DNA of 9,346 nt, taken from contig DBCH01000121.1 in the NCBI GenBank assembly GCA_002292955.1, positions 1-9,346 on the forward strand. Reading direction: 5' to 3'. Source of the stretch: Microbacteriaceae bacterium UBA963 (lineage in GTDB: Bacteria > Actinomycetota > Actinomycetes > Actinomycetales > Microbacteriaceae). Position numbers and translations under genes: made by a program. The notes below the pieces were generated by a model. It was not told the DNA's origin and ran no database searches. It saw only the letters and a program-made list of their open reading frames with translations. Below, one piece after another: positions 1-7,177 of this stretch; position 1 is the stretch's first letter, and each line of letters starts with the position of its first letter.

Positions 1-174
1 CCCAGCAAGGGCGAGGCAGTGGGCAAAGCTGTTGCTGATGTGGCCTTGAACCCGGAGAAGGAATCCGGAAAGCTCGCAATTGACCCTCAGTTTGGCGAGC
101 GCGTCCAGAAGCCGGTAGCAAAGGCTAAGCCGTCGTCTTCGAGCACTGACAAGCCCGCGGGTTCGAGCAAGTAG
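1..174 (+). CDS. yajC: 3' end of probable YajC, Sec translocase accessory subunit (5' partial)
   Basis: Frame 1 is open from the window edge to TAG at 172-174 and gives 57 residues rich in Lys, Ala, Pro and Ser, ending KPAGSSK. There is no membrane segment or known domain in this part. The call rests on position: it ends 52 bases before secD on the same strand, where actinobacteria usually carry yajC. YajC proteins commonly have a short membrane segment and a compact domain followed by a variable, charged, low-complexity tail like this one. If correct, the protein is a small inner-membrane partner of SecD and SecF in the Sec holotranslocon. The conserved N-terminal part lies outside the window, so another gene ending here cannot be excluded. 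Confidence 0.6.
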   Translation, partial: PSKGEAVGKAVADVALNPEKESGKLAIDPQFGERVQKPVAKAKPSSSSTDKPAGSSK

Positions 175-226
175 GCTAGGCACAGCTCCTTCCTTCCGCT
201 CATAACGAAAGCGACGTCCTTCTCTC

Positions 227-1936
227 GTGGCCCGTAGTACTCAAGTTCGGCATGCCGTGCGAAACCTCATCTGGCTTGGGGTCATCATCGGTCTCCTTAT
301 TGCGGGCACGGGAGCCGGTGTTCTCTTTTCGGGAGCGAGCTGGGCTCCCAAGCTGGCTCTTGACCTTCAGGGGGGTACCCAGATTGTCTTGACGCCTCAG
401 GTCAACGACGCAGCTGTGACCGAAGAGCAGCTCAAGCAGGCTGTGGCCATCATTCGTCAGCGCGTCGATGCGTCTGGTGTTTCTGAGGCGGAAATCAACA
501 CGCAGGGCAGCAATAACGTTGTGGTGTCGATTCCCGGAACACCCGATAAAGCCACGTTGGAGCGAATTGAAGCGTCGGCAAAGCTTGATTTCCGTCCGGT
601 GCTCGTGACGTCAGGTCCGACCAACGAGGTGGTCAATCCCGACGGCACAACGTCGACACTCGACCCGGCGAGCATCGATCCGAATCTGCCCGATACGCCA
701 ACGGTGTCTCCGTCAAACGGGTCAGACCCTAACTGGGTAACGCCACTCTTGGCTTCTCAGTACCAAGCCTTCTCCTGTGATTCGGAAGACACTCAACTGG
801 CGAGCACGGCTCCCGCCGATCTGCCCCTCATCACCTGTGATCCCGGCAACACTGTCAAGTACCTGCTCGGCCCGGTCGAAGTTGATGGCAGTGACATCTC
901 TGATGCGTCGTCCGGTGTCATCACCACTCAAACGGGTGCGTCAACGGGCCAATGGGCCGTAGACATCGTTTTCAACGCCGAGGGAACCAGAAAGTTTTCG
1001 GAAACAACCACCCGGTTGGTAGGTCTCACAGGAGCTCAGAACCAGTTCGCCATCGTGCTCGACGGTCGCGTCATTTCGGCGCCGAGCACTCAGGCGGCCA
1101 TTACCAACGGTAAGCCCCAGATTTCTGGTGGCTTCACTCAGGAATCGGCCAAAACTCTGGCAGATCAGCTCAAGTACGGTGCGCTGCCGATTGGCTTCCA
1201 GGTTGAGAGCTCGGAGTCCATCTCAGCCACCCTGGGTAGCACTCAGCTCATGAGCGGACTTCTCGCAGGCGCCATCGGCCTCGCCTTGGTGGTCGTCTAT
1301 TCGCTCATCCAGTATCGGATTCTCGGCTTTGTGACGATCCTGTCACTTGTTGTGGCGGCAGTCATTACGTATTTCGCCATCACGATACTTTCGGCTCAAG
1401 AGGGCTTCCGACTCTCCCTTTCGGGTGTTGTCGGTCTGATTGTGGCGATTGGTATTACCGCGGACTCCTTCATCGTTTACTTTGAACGCGTTCGAGACGA
1501 ATTGCGCGAGGGGCGGAGCCTCGAAACCGCCGTCGACTCTGGTTGGAGTCGTGCAGTGCGAACAATCGTTGTCAGTGGTGCGGTGAACTTGCTCGCAGCG
1601 GCAGTGTTGTTCATCCTCGCCGTGGGTAACGTTCGAGGATTCGCTTTGACGCTGGGACTCGCCACAATTGTTGACCTCGTGGTCGTGATGCTGTTTACGC
1701 ACCCGTTGCTTCAACTGCTGTCTCGGAGAAACTTCTTTGCTGCCGGTCACGCGCTGAGTGGTTTGAATCCCGTTTCGCTGAATGCGGTTTACCAAGGGCG
1801 TGGGCGGTTCCGGGTTGCTTCTGGCACCGGGGTCAAGGAGACCAAGATCAAGTCAGCGAGTCGTGAGGCCGCAAGACGTCAGACGATCGCCGAGCGCAAG
1901 GCAGCTCTCGAAGCTGGAGAACGGGGTGAGGATTGA
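227..1936 (+). CDS. secD: Protein translocase subunit SecD
   Basis: SecD works with SecF in the cytoplasmic membrane, using the proton gradient to pull and release preproteins on the outer side after SecA-driven translocation through SecYEG. The 569-residue product has the full family layout: an N-terminal membrane helix (about 12-34), the hallmark LDLQGG at 45-50, a large extracytoplasmic region (about 55-335), and five more hydrophobic segments from about 340 to 497. The signature GITADSFIVYFERVRDE (409-425) is the SecD transmembrane motif in its actinobacterial form. The extracytoplasmic domain holds cysteines at 184 and 204 and a Pro/Ser/Thr-rich stretch (130-170). The tail after residue 500 is basic and probably cytoplasmic. 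The start is GTG at 227, because the basic N-terminus runs straight into the first helix; only a weak purine stretch (GAAAG, near 207) precedes it. The stop overlaps the secF start, which implies co-transcription. Confidence 0.97.
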   Translation: MARSTQVRHAVRNLIWLGVIIGLLIAGTGAGVLFSGASWAPKLALDLQGGTQIVLTPQVNDAAVTEEQLKQAVAIIRQRVDASGVSEAEINTQGSNNVVVSIPGTPDKATLERIEASAKLDFRPVLVTSGPTNEVVNPDGTTSTLDPASIDPNLPDTPTVSPSNGSDPNWVTPLLASQYQAFSCDSEDTQLASTAPADLPLITCDPGNTVKYLLGPVEVDGSDISDASSGVITTQTGASTGQWAVDIVFNAEGTRKFSETTTRLVGLTGAQNQFAIVLDGRVISAPSTQAAITNGKPQISGGFTQESAKTLADQLKYGALPIGFQVESSESISATLGSTQLMSGLLAGAIGLALVVVYSLIQYRILGFVTILSLVVAAVITYFAITILSAQEGFRLSLSGVVGLIVAIGITADSFIVYFERVRDELREGRSLETAVDSGWSRAVRTIVVSGAVNLLAAAVLFILAVGNVRGFALTLGLATIVDLVVVMLFTHPLLQLLSRRNFFAAGHALSGLNPVSLNAVYQGRGRFRVASGTGVKETKIKSASREAARRQTIAERKAALEAGERGED

Positions 1937-2952
1937 TGGCAAGCTTTGGTCAGTTCGGTAATGATCTTTATTCCGGGGCACGTTCTTTTCCCTTTGTGGG
2001 CCGGCGACGCTGGTGGTATCTCGTCTCAATCGTTCTTGTTATCGTCAGTATTCTCGGACCGCTTGCGCGCGGTGGATTTCAGATAGACAAGGCCTTCAAC
2101 TTCGGAATTGAATTTACGGGCGGTAGTGAGTTCACAGTCTCGAATGTGTCCGACACCAATCAGTCAATCGCAAGTGCTGCCGTTGCGTCGGTGGATCCGC
2201 TGGTCAATCCGAAGGTAACGATCGTTGGCGGCGATTCTGTTCGGGTGCAAACGGAGCAGATGACGAACCAGCTCACCAATGAGGTCGCTGCTGCTCTGGC
2301 AGTGGGTTACGGGGTTCCCGAAACACAAGTGACCTCGTCATTCATTGGCGCCACGTGGGGCGCTGACATCACCACCCAAGCGCTACGGGCGCTCATTGTC
2401 TTCCTGATTCTTGCGGGCATCGTTTTGGCGCTGTATTTCCGAACGTGGAAGATGTCTCTCGTTGCCATCATCGCGCTCATCCACGACGTCATAATTACCG
2501 CCGGCATCTACGGAATTTCTGGCTTTGAAGTTACACCCGGTGCGGTGATCGGCCTCCTGACGATTCTTGGTTACTCCCTGTACGACACCGTTGTGGTGTT
2601 TGACAAGGTTCGCGAGAACACGTCAGGCCAAACTCGCGACGCGTCGCTCACCTACGGACAACAGGTAAACCTTGCGGTGAACCAGACGCTCGTGCGGTCA
2701 CTCAACACCACCATTGTCGGGGCGTTGCCCGTTGCCGCCATTCTTTTCATTGGTGCGTTCATCTTGGGAGCCGGCACTCTGCGCGACATATCACTGGCGC
2801 TCCTTGTGGGAATCATTGTGGGAACATACTCAACGTCGTTCCTGGCGGCGCCGCTCTATGCAGGGTTGCGAATGCGTGAACCCGCCATCAAGAAGAACGA
2901 TGAGCGGCTTCTCGAGATGCAGGAAAAGGCCAAAGAACGAACTGTCGCGTAA
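1936..2952 (+). CDS. secF: Protein translocase subunit SecF
   Basis: SecF is the partner of SecD in the RND-like SecDF complex that drives late steps of protein export with the proton-motive force. The 338-residue product has a first membrane helix (about 27-42), the hallmark FGIEFTGG (56-63), a short extracytoplasmic domain (to about 147), then five hydrophobic segments ending near 308. The transmembrane signature GYSLYDTVVVFDKVREN (212-228) is clear. ATG at 1936 is chosen because it overlaps the secD stop by one base (TGATG) and sits behind the purine-rich GGGGTGAGG at 1923-1931. A TTG one codon earlier (1933) would add a single residue and is less likely. The overlap points to translational coupling and roughly equal synthesis of the two subunits. 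The C-terminal 25 residues are charged and likely cytoplasmic. Confidence 0.97.
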   Translation: MASFGQFGNDLYSGARSFPFVGRRRWWYLVSIVLVIVSILGPLARGGFQIDKAFNFGIEFTGGSEFTVSNVSDTNQSIASAAVASVDPLVNPKVTIVGGDSVRVQTEQMTNQLTNEVAAALAVGYGVPETQVTSSFIGATWGADITTQALRALIVFLILAGIVLALYFRTWKMSLVAIIALIHDVIITAGIYGISGFEVTPGAVIGLLTILGYSLYDTVVVFDKVRENTSGQTRDASLTYGQQVNLAVNQTLVRSLNTTIVGALPVAAILFIGAFILGAGTLRDISLALLVGIIVGTYSTSFLAAPLYAGLRMREPAIKKNDERLLEMQEKAKERTVA

Positions 2953-2972
2953 CCACGTAACTGTTTTCCCCC

Positions 2973-2978
2973 GATAAT
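2973..2978 (+). promoter_or_regulatory. Candidate -10 element for rel
   Basis: GATAAT matches five of six bases of TATAAT and lies in the 45-base gap between secF and rel. Transcription would start near 2985, downstream of the ATG at 2977 and just before the ribosome-binding site at 2988-2993. No good -35 is seen (TAACCA at 17-base spacing). rel could therefore have its own start in addition to read-through from secDF. This is a motif match only. Confidence 0.3.
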
Positions 2979-2987
2979 GGTGTTACT

Positions 2988-2993
2988 GGGAGG
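2988..2993 (+). promoter_or_regulatory. Ribosome-binding site that decides the rel start
   Basis: GGGAGG stands four bases before ATG at 2998. The other in-frame ATG, at 2977, has only a pyrimidine-rich run (TTTTCCCCC) before it. This favours the start at 2998. Confidence 0.65.
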
Positions 2994-2997
2994 CGCC

Positions 2998-5256
2998 ATG
3001 ACGGAAGTTCCGGCTACAACAACTGCGTTGCGCCGACTGGTGCCCAGAATCTTTTGGCGCGCTCAGCCCTCAGGAGGCTTCGAGCAGTTGGTTCGCGCGG
3101 TTCGAACTCAGCATCCCAAAGCTGATGTTGCCAGAATTGAGCGCGCCTACGAGGTAGCCAAGCGCGCACATGAAGGGCAGACACGCAAGAGCGGCGAGGC
3201 ATACATTACTCACCCCGTTGCCGTGGCGCAGATATTGGCGGACCTCGGCATCGGACCTAAGACACTTATTGCCGCACTCCTGCACGACACGGTTGAAGAC
3301 ACCGACTATTCGTTGGAAGAGGTGGAAGCCGAGTTTGGTGCCGAGGTGGCCATGCTCGTCGACGGCGTCACAAAGATTGACCGCATCACCTACGGAGAGT
3401 CTGCCCAGGCAGAAACCGTTCGGAAAATGATTGTGGCAATGTCGCGAGACATCCGAGTGCTCGTGATCAAACTCGCCGATCGTCTGCACAACGCTCGGAC
3501 GTGGGGGTTTGTGGCTCCCGAAACTGCTGAACGCAAGGCACGAGAAACGCTCGACATTTTTGCGCCACTTGCCCATCGCCTCGGAATTTCGTCGATGAAG
3601 TGGGAGTTGGAGGACCTCTCCTTCGCGGTCCTACACCCCAAGATCTACTCGGAGATCAATAATCTTGTTCAACAGCGCACCCCGGAACGCGAGGAGTTCG
3701 TGGCGGACGTGATCGCGTCTGTCCGTGATGATTTGCGACTCAACCGGATTCGCGGAGAGGTCCAGGGTCGCCCCAAGCAGTTTTACTCGATCTACCAAAA
3801 GATGGTGTTGCGTGGGCGAGAGTTTGATGAGATTTACGACCTCGTGGGCATTCGTGTCATTGTGCCCACAGTTCGCGATTGCTACGGCATTTTGGGGGCT
3901 ATTCACAGCCGTTGGAATCCGCTACCGGGACGATTCAAGGACTACATTGCGACGCCCAAGTTCAATCTCTACCAGTCACTTCACACGACGGTGATGGGCC
4001 CCGGTGGTCGGCCGGTAGAGATACAGATTCGGACTCCCGAGATGCATCAGCGTGCAGAGTTTGGTGTGGCTGCTCACTGGCTGTACAAGGCAAAGCAGGC
4101 TGGTGGACGCGGTGCCAACGCGCTCTCACTCGTAGATACCGACATGGCGTGGCTGGCGCATATTTCAGACTGGGAAGCTGAAACCGATGATCCTCACGAA
4201 TTCCTAGATTCCCTGCGCTTTGAAATTGGTAGCAAAGAGGTATACGTCTTTACTCCCAAAGGCCGCGTTATCGGTCTTCCCGCGGGCGCCACGCCCGTCG
4301 ATTTCGCCTACGCCGTTCACACCGAAGTGGGTCACCGAACGATGGGGGCAAAGGTCAACGGACGGTTGGTGCCCCTGGACACTCAGGTCGCCTCGGGCGA
4401 CGTCATTGAGGTTCTGACCAGCAAGAATCCTGATGCGGGCCCCAGTCAGGACTGGGTGGGTTTTGTAGCGTCTACGCGAACGAAGTCAAAAATCAAGCAG
4501 TGGTTCTCCAAAGAGCGCCGTGATGAGGCCGTGGAGCAGGGTCGTGACATGATTGCGCGCGCGATGCGAAAGCAGAATCTGCCTCTCCAGCGCCTGATGA
4601 CAACAGACACCTTGGCGGAAGTAGCTGCGTTGTTGAAGTATGACGACGTCACGTCTCTGTATGCCGCCGTGGGCGAGGGTCACGTGTCGACCCAGTCGGT
4701 GATTGAGAAAATTCTTCTCAGCGTTACGGAAGAAGTTGAGGGCGAAACGCCGGAAGTTGTCATCCCTGCGCGGGGAGGGATGCGCGGAACTCGACGAAGT
4801 GATTCGGGCGTTCTCGTGCGAGGCGCAGCCGACATCCTGGTCAAACTCGCAAAATGTTGCACTCCCTTACCGGGAGACGAGATTCGAGGTTTTGTGACCC
4901 GCGGTCAGGGAGTTTCCGTGCACCGCGCATCGTGCAACAACGTCACAACCCTGATGCGTGAACCTGAGCGACTCATCGAAGTAGAGTGGGCGCCGTCGTC
5001 CAAGAGCATCTTCCTTGTCCAGGTTCAGGTTGAGGCGCTGGACAGGGCGGCGTTGCTCTCAGACGTCACGCGCGTCTTGGCCGAAAATCACGTCAACATT
5101 CTTTCGGCCACGGTGACCACGACCACTGAGCGACTTGCCCTTAACAGGTTCGTTTTTGAAATGAGCGACACCAGCCACCTTGAGCGACTCCTCAATGCCA
5201 TCCGCCGGATCGACGGCGTCTATGACGCCTACCGCGTGAGCGAGAGCGGCTCCTAG
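2998..5256 (+). CDS. rel: Bifunctional (p)ppGpp synthetase/hydrolase Rel (RelA/SpoT family)
   Basis: Rel makes (p)ppGpp from ATP and GDP/GTP when ribosomes stall on uncharged tRNA, and removes it by hydrolysis, so it controls the stringent response. The 752-residue product is full length. The N-terminal HD hydrolase domain has its metal-site motifs intact: ITHP near 70, HDTVED at 96-101 and LADRLHNART from 160. The synthetase domain follows (about 230-365), with GRPKQFYSIYQKM, PGRFKDYIATPK and EIQIRTPEMH. The RFKD form (312-315) is the RxKD version found in bifunctional enzymes, not the ExDD of synthetase-only RelA. Then come a TGS domain (about 411-475), a helical region, a conserved-cysteine region with LAKCCTPLPGDEI (Cys 620 and 621), and a C-terminal ACT domain (about 669-746). 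These C-terminal parts sense ribosome state in the family. apt, which often sits between secF and rel in actinobacteria, is absent. The last 198 bases are overlapped by the opposite-strand gene. Confidence 0.97.
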   Translation: MTEVPATTTALRRLVPRIFWRAQPSGGFEQLVRAVRTQHPKADVARIERAYEVAKRAHEGQTRKSGEAYITHPVAVAQILADLGIGPKTLIAALLHDTVEDTDYSLEEVEAEFGAEVAMLVDGVTKIDRITYGESAQAETVRKMIVAMSRDIRVLVIKLADRLHNARTWGFVAPETAERKARETLDIFAPLAHRLGISSMKWELEDLSFAVLHPKIYSEINNLVQQRTPEREEFVADVIASVRDDLRLNRIRGEVQGRPKQFYSIYQKMVLRGREFDEIYDLVGIRVIVPTVRDCYGILGAIHSRWNPLPGRFKDYIATPKFNLYQSLHTTVMGPGGRPVEIQIRTPEMHQRAEFGVAAHWLYKAKQAGGRGANALSLVDTDMAWLAHISDWEAETDDPHEFLDSLRFEIGSKEVYVFTPKGRVIGLPAGATPVDFAYAVHTEVGHRTMGAKVNGRLVPLDTQVASGDVIEVLTSKNPDAGPSQDWVGFVASTRTKSKIKQWFSKERRDEAVEQGRDMIARAMRKQNLPLQRLMTTDTLAEVAALLKYDDVTSLYAAVGEGHVSTQSVIEKILLSVTEEVEGETPEVVIPARGGMRGTRRSDSGVLVRGAADILVKLAKCCTPLPGDEIRGFVTRGQGVSVHRASCNNVTTLMREPERLIEVEWAPSSKSIFLVQVQVEALDRAALLSDVTRVLAENHVNILSATVTTTTERLALNRFVFEMSDTSHLERLLNAIRRIDGVYDAYRVSESGS

Positions 5257-5862
5257 GCGCGTCCGCGCCCGCCGCGCGAAGGGAAGGTGCACGGTGCGAC
5301 CCAAAATCGCCAGTGCATGCCGACCGTGGTAACCGGTTCGCTCTGCAAGAGCAGTCAAGTCTGCCAACGCAGTGTCGTCGTCTTCCGAGTAGCGAGCAAT
5401 ATCGGCAGCGGTGCGCTCGGGAGTGGTGACAAGCCTGTTACCGAATGAGAGACAGTCCGTTCTGGGGATATTGAGTTCGCGGACGTTGACGCTTGCTCTG
5501 CCCACGTAGAGCCGCACACCATCGAGCCCCGCAATGCTCGGCTGCCGTGGTGCAACGGAAACGGCACCGAGTACCCACAGTGCCGACTGCTCGATGGCAA
5601 CAGCCTCTTTGTGATCGGCCTCTTTGTGATCGGCCTCTTTGTGATCGGCATCTTTCTGATGGCCGTCGATGTCACCGGTGTCGATGTCACCGGCGCAGAG
5701 GTGGGCATCGAGCCGGAGACCCGGGCCCGGCAGCGTGTCAATCGTGCAGATGATTCCATCGATAACAACGGCATGGCCGTCACGCACGAGTGACCATCGT
5801 TCGGCCGGCGAAAATTCAGAAAGCTCGGAGGTGTGCACGCGCACATGTTCGCAGATTCGCAC
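5059..5862 (-). CDS. Small AbiEi-antitoxin-like protein (type IV toxin-antitoxin antitoxin family), orphan
   Basis: The 267-residue product resembles the AbiEi-like proteins that actinobacteria often carry next to rel. The match is by pattern only: an N-terminal helix-turn region (SEFSPAERWSLVRDGHAVVI, 16-35), then IEQSALWVLGA (90-100), VNVRELNIP (125-133) and a VTTPERTAADIARY helix (145-158). The protein probably should end near residue 205, after the basic HLPFARRARTRL. Here the frame stays open for 65 more residues, all antisense to rel. A run of six pentapeptides (58-87: GDIDT, GDIDG, HQKDA, three DHKEA) splits the two conserved parts. The start is GTG at 5862 with no strong ribosome-binding site. 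No AbiEii-type nucleotidyltransferase toxin lies beside it, so a working toxin-antitoxin pair is not supported. It lies 60 bases after the DUF349 gene and probably shares its transcript. Role unknown. Confidence 0.7.
   Translation of the reverse strand: MRICEHVRVHTSELSEFSPAERWSLVRDGHAVVIDGIICTIDTLPGPGLRLDAHLCAGDIDTGDIDGHQKDADHKEADHKEADHKEAVAIEQSALWVLGAVSVAPRQPSIAGLDGVRLYVGRASVNVRELNIPRTDCLSFGNRLVTTPERTAADIARYSEDDDTALADLTALAERTGYHGRHALAILGRTVHLPFARRARTRLGAALAHAVGVIDAVDPADGIEESLKVAGVAHFKNEPVKGKSLSGRGHRGRKNVDVIFGQDARDV
5256..5269. terminator. GC hairpin at the rel stop, possible weak terminator
   Basis: GGCGC (5256-5260) and GCGCC (5265-5269) can pair around the loop GTCC, directly at the rel stop. 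A second pairing, GCGCG at 5257-5261 with CGCGC at 5273-5277, is also possible. No T-run follows on either strand, so it is not a standard intrinsic terminator, and it lies inside the opposite-strand coding frame. It is the only hairpin I noted between the convergent units. Confidence 0.25.
5602..5691 (-). repeat. 15-base tandem repeats coding six pentapeptides
   Basis: On the plus strand GCCTCTTTGTGATCG occurs three times without a break (5603-5617, 5618-5632, 5633-5647). A fourth copy with three mismatches follows (5648-5662). Right after it a different unit, GTCGATGTCACCGG, occurs twice at the same 15-base period (5665-5678, 5680-5693). Read in the minus-strand gene this gives GDIDT-GDIDG-HQKDA-DHKEA-DHKEA-DHKEA. 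The period is a multiple of three, so changes in copy number keep the frame. Confidence 0.93.
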
Positions 5863-5922
5863 TTGCCGCGACGAAGACAGAGAAAAGCTGTGGAGCGATC
5901 TACGGAGTCGCAGAGACGTGGA

Positions 5923-7143
5923 TCAGGAAAGCACCGCGAGCCACGAGCGCTGTGCCGCAATGTCTTCTTCGATGCTGGCAACTTGGGCGGTATCACCAGC
6001 GGATTGAGCGAGTGCCAGTTGGCCTTCGAGGGCCGCAATCTTCGATTCAATTTGTCCGGCAAGTCCCTCTGATCGGGCTTGCTTCTCGGGGTTCGACTTG
6101 TCCCAGTGCGCCTCTTCCAGTTTGCGAACGGCAGTTTCGACTTTGCGCATGCGGTCTTCGACCTCGCGAATTTTTGCTCGAGGCACCTTGCCAGCGGCGT
6201 CCCAGCGCTTCTGCAAACCGTTCAGGGTTGAGCGTGCCTGCGCATAGTCCGTTGCCGTCAAGAGGAGTTCCGCTTCCGTGAGGATCTCCAATTTGACGAC
6301 CAAGTTTCCCTGATACTCGGCCTCGTCGCGCTCGAACTCTTCGTTCTTGGCAGCGTAAATGGCGTCGCCGGCTGCCTTGAAGCGTTTCCACAGTGCATCG
6401 TCAACCTTCTTGGGGCCTCGGGGAGCCTTCTTCCAGTCCTCGAGTAACGCACGGTAGGGCGTCAGCGCCGACGCGCCTTGCGAGATCAGACCCTCGGCCT
6501 TGGTGATGAGTGCTTCCTTGGCGGCTTTGGCGCCCTTGGTGGATTGGTCGAGTTCGGCAAAGTACTTGCGACGAGCTTGGTCCAGTGTGTTGCGTGCGGT
6601 CCGAAAACGCTTCCATAGGTCGTCGGCCGTCGCCTTGGGGAACTTGCGATCCTTCTTCTGTGCCTCCTGCCACTGGGCGAAAAGCTCGTCAACGTTTGCT
6701 GTCATCTGCTTCCACTGCACCTTGGTCAAATCGCCGGAGGCAAGGGCCTCGACCTTTTCAACCAAAGCCGTCCGCGCCGCGATGGCCTCTTCGCGGGCCA
6801 GAGCAGACTGCTCACTCAGTTCTTCCATCTTCTTTTCAATGGTCGAGCTAAGAGTGTCGATCCGCGTCCGCAAGGCAGCAAAGTCGCCAACGCCAATGCC
6901 CTCAGTGACTTGGTCGTTGATCTTGGCCAGCGATGCAGCCAGATCACTGTGCGCGGCATCCGACGCCACGCGTCGTTCGAAGAGGGAAAGTGCCGTGTTG
7001 ATGTCATCAAACTTGCGAACGTAGAACGCCATCGCTTCCTCGGCGGACACGTCGGCATACTGACCTACGTGTCGTTCAACACCGTCCTCAATGCAGAAGA
7101 CGTTGCCATCCGCGTCGACGCGACCGAACGAGTGAGAGCTCAT
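5923..7143 (-). CDS. DUF349 domain protein, helical, function unknown
   Basis: The 406-residue product is soluble, highly charged and almost wholly helical, with no signal peptide or membrane segment. A short N-terminal region (1-58, SFGRVDADGNVFCIEDG...) is followed by coiled-coil-like helices. Three DUF349-type units can be seen: around 157-195 (QWQEAQKKDRKFP, then DLWKRFRTAR), 236-272 (DWKKAPRGPKKVDDALWKRFKAA) and 311-348 (QKRWDAAGKVPRAKIREVEDRM). Each has the W-rich helix, a Gly/Pro turn and, in the first two, the LWKRF helix. The C-terminus (355-404) is another Ala/Glu/Gln-rich helix pair. No enzyme motif is present. The start is ATG at 7143, since CAGGAAG stands seven bases upstream; the frame is open further (to 7278), but that part overlaps the PPIase gene. 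Actinobacteria keep this family beside rel and the PPIase gene, which hints at a housekeeping role that remains unassigned. Confidence 0.9.
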   Translation of the reverse strand: MSSHSFGRVDADGNVFCIEDGVERHVGQYADVSAEEAMAFYVRKFDDINTALSLFERRVASDAAHSDLAASLAKINDQVTEGIGVGDFAALRTRIDTLSSTIEKKMEELSEQSALAREEAIAARTALVEKVEALASGDLTKVQWKQMTANVDELFAQWQEAQKKDRKFPKATADDLWKRFRTARNTLDQARRKYFAELDQSTKGAKAAKEALITKAEGLISQGASALTPYRALLEDWKKAPRGPKKVDDALWKRFKAAGDAIYAAKNEEFERDEAEYQGNLVVKLEILTEAELLLTATDYAQARSTLNGLQKRWDAAGKVPRAKIREVEDRMRKVETAVRKLEEAHWDKSNPEKQARSEGLAGQIESKIAALEGQLALAQSAGDTAQVASIEEDIAAQRSWLAVLS

Positions 7144-7177
7144 GAGTGTGCTTCCTGCCAAAGGTGAGTGCGCCGTA

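Noticed and set aside
1343..1795. Minus-strand open frame of 150 codons inside secD
   Set aside because: It lies wholly antisense to the clear transmembrane region of SecD, gives a His/Asn/Arg-rich product with no family resemblance, and is explained by SecD codon use.
3070..3576. Minus-strand open frame of 168 codons inside rel
   Set aside because: It is fully antisense to the intact HD hydrolase domain of Rel, and its product shows no recognisable domain.
5602..5693. Repeat cluster considered as a CRISPR array
   Set aside because: The 15-base units adjoin with no spacers, the unit is too short, they fall in a coding frame, and no cas gene is near.
5059..5922. Complete type IV toxin-antitoxin pair
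   Set aside because: Only the antitoxin-like part is present; no nucleotidyltransferase toxin motif is found on either strand in the neighbouring DNA.
5355..6062. Minus-strand open frame of 235 codons over the AbiEi-like gene and the end of the DUF349 gene
   Set aside because: It is a shifted reading of the same strand; it reads the tandem repeats as PITKR units and lacks the family motifs found in the 5059-5862 frame.
5790..6281. Plus-strand open frame of 163 codons across the DUF349 3' end and the AbiEi-like start
   Set aside because: It is antisense to two better supported genes and has an Arg/Pro/Cys-rich composition typical of shadow frames.
6500..7024. Plus-strand open frame of 174 codons inside the DUF349 gene
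   Set aside because: The Ser/Ala/Arg-rich product mirrors the helical charged codons of the opposite strand, and no ribosome-binding site or domain supports it.
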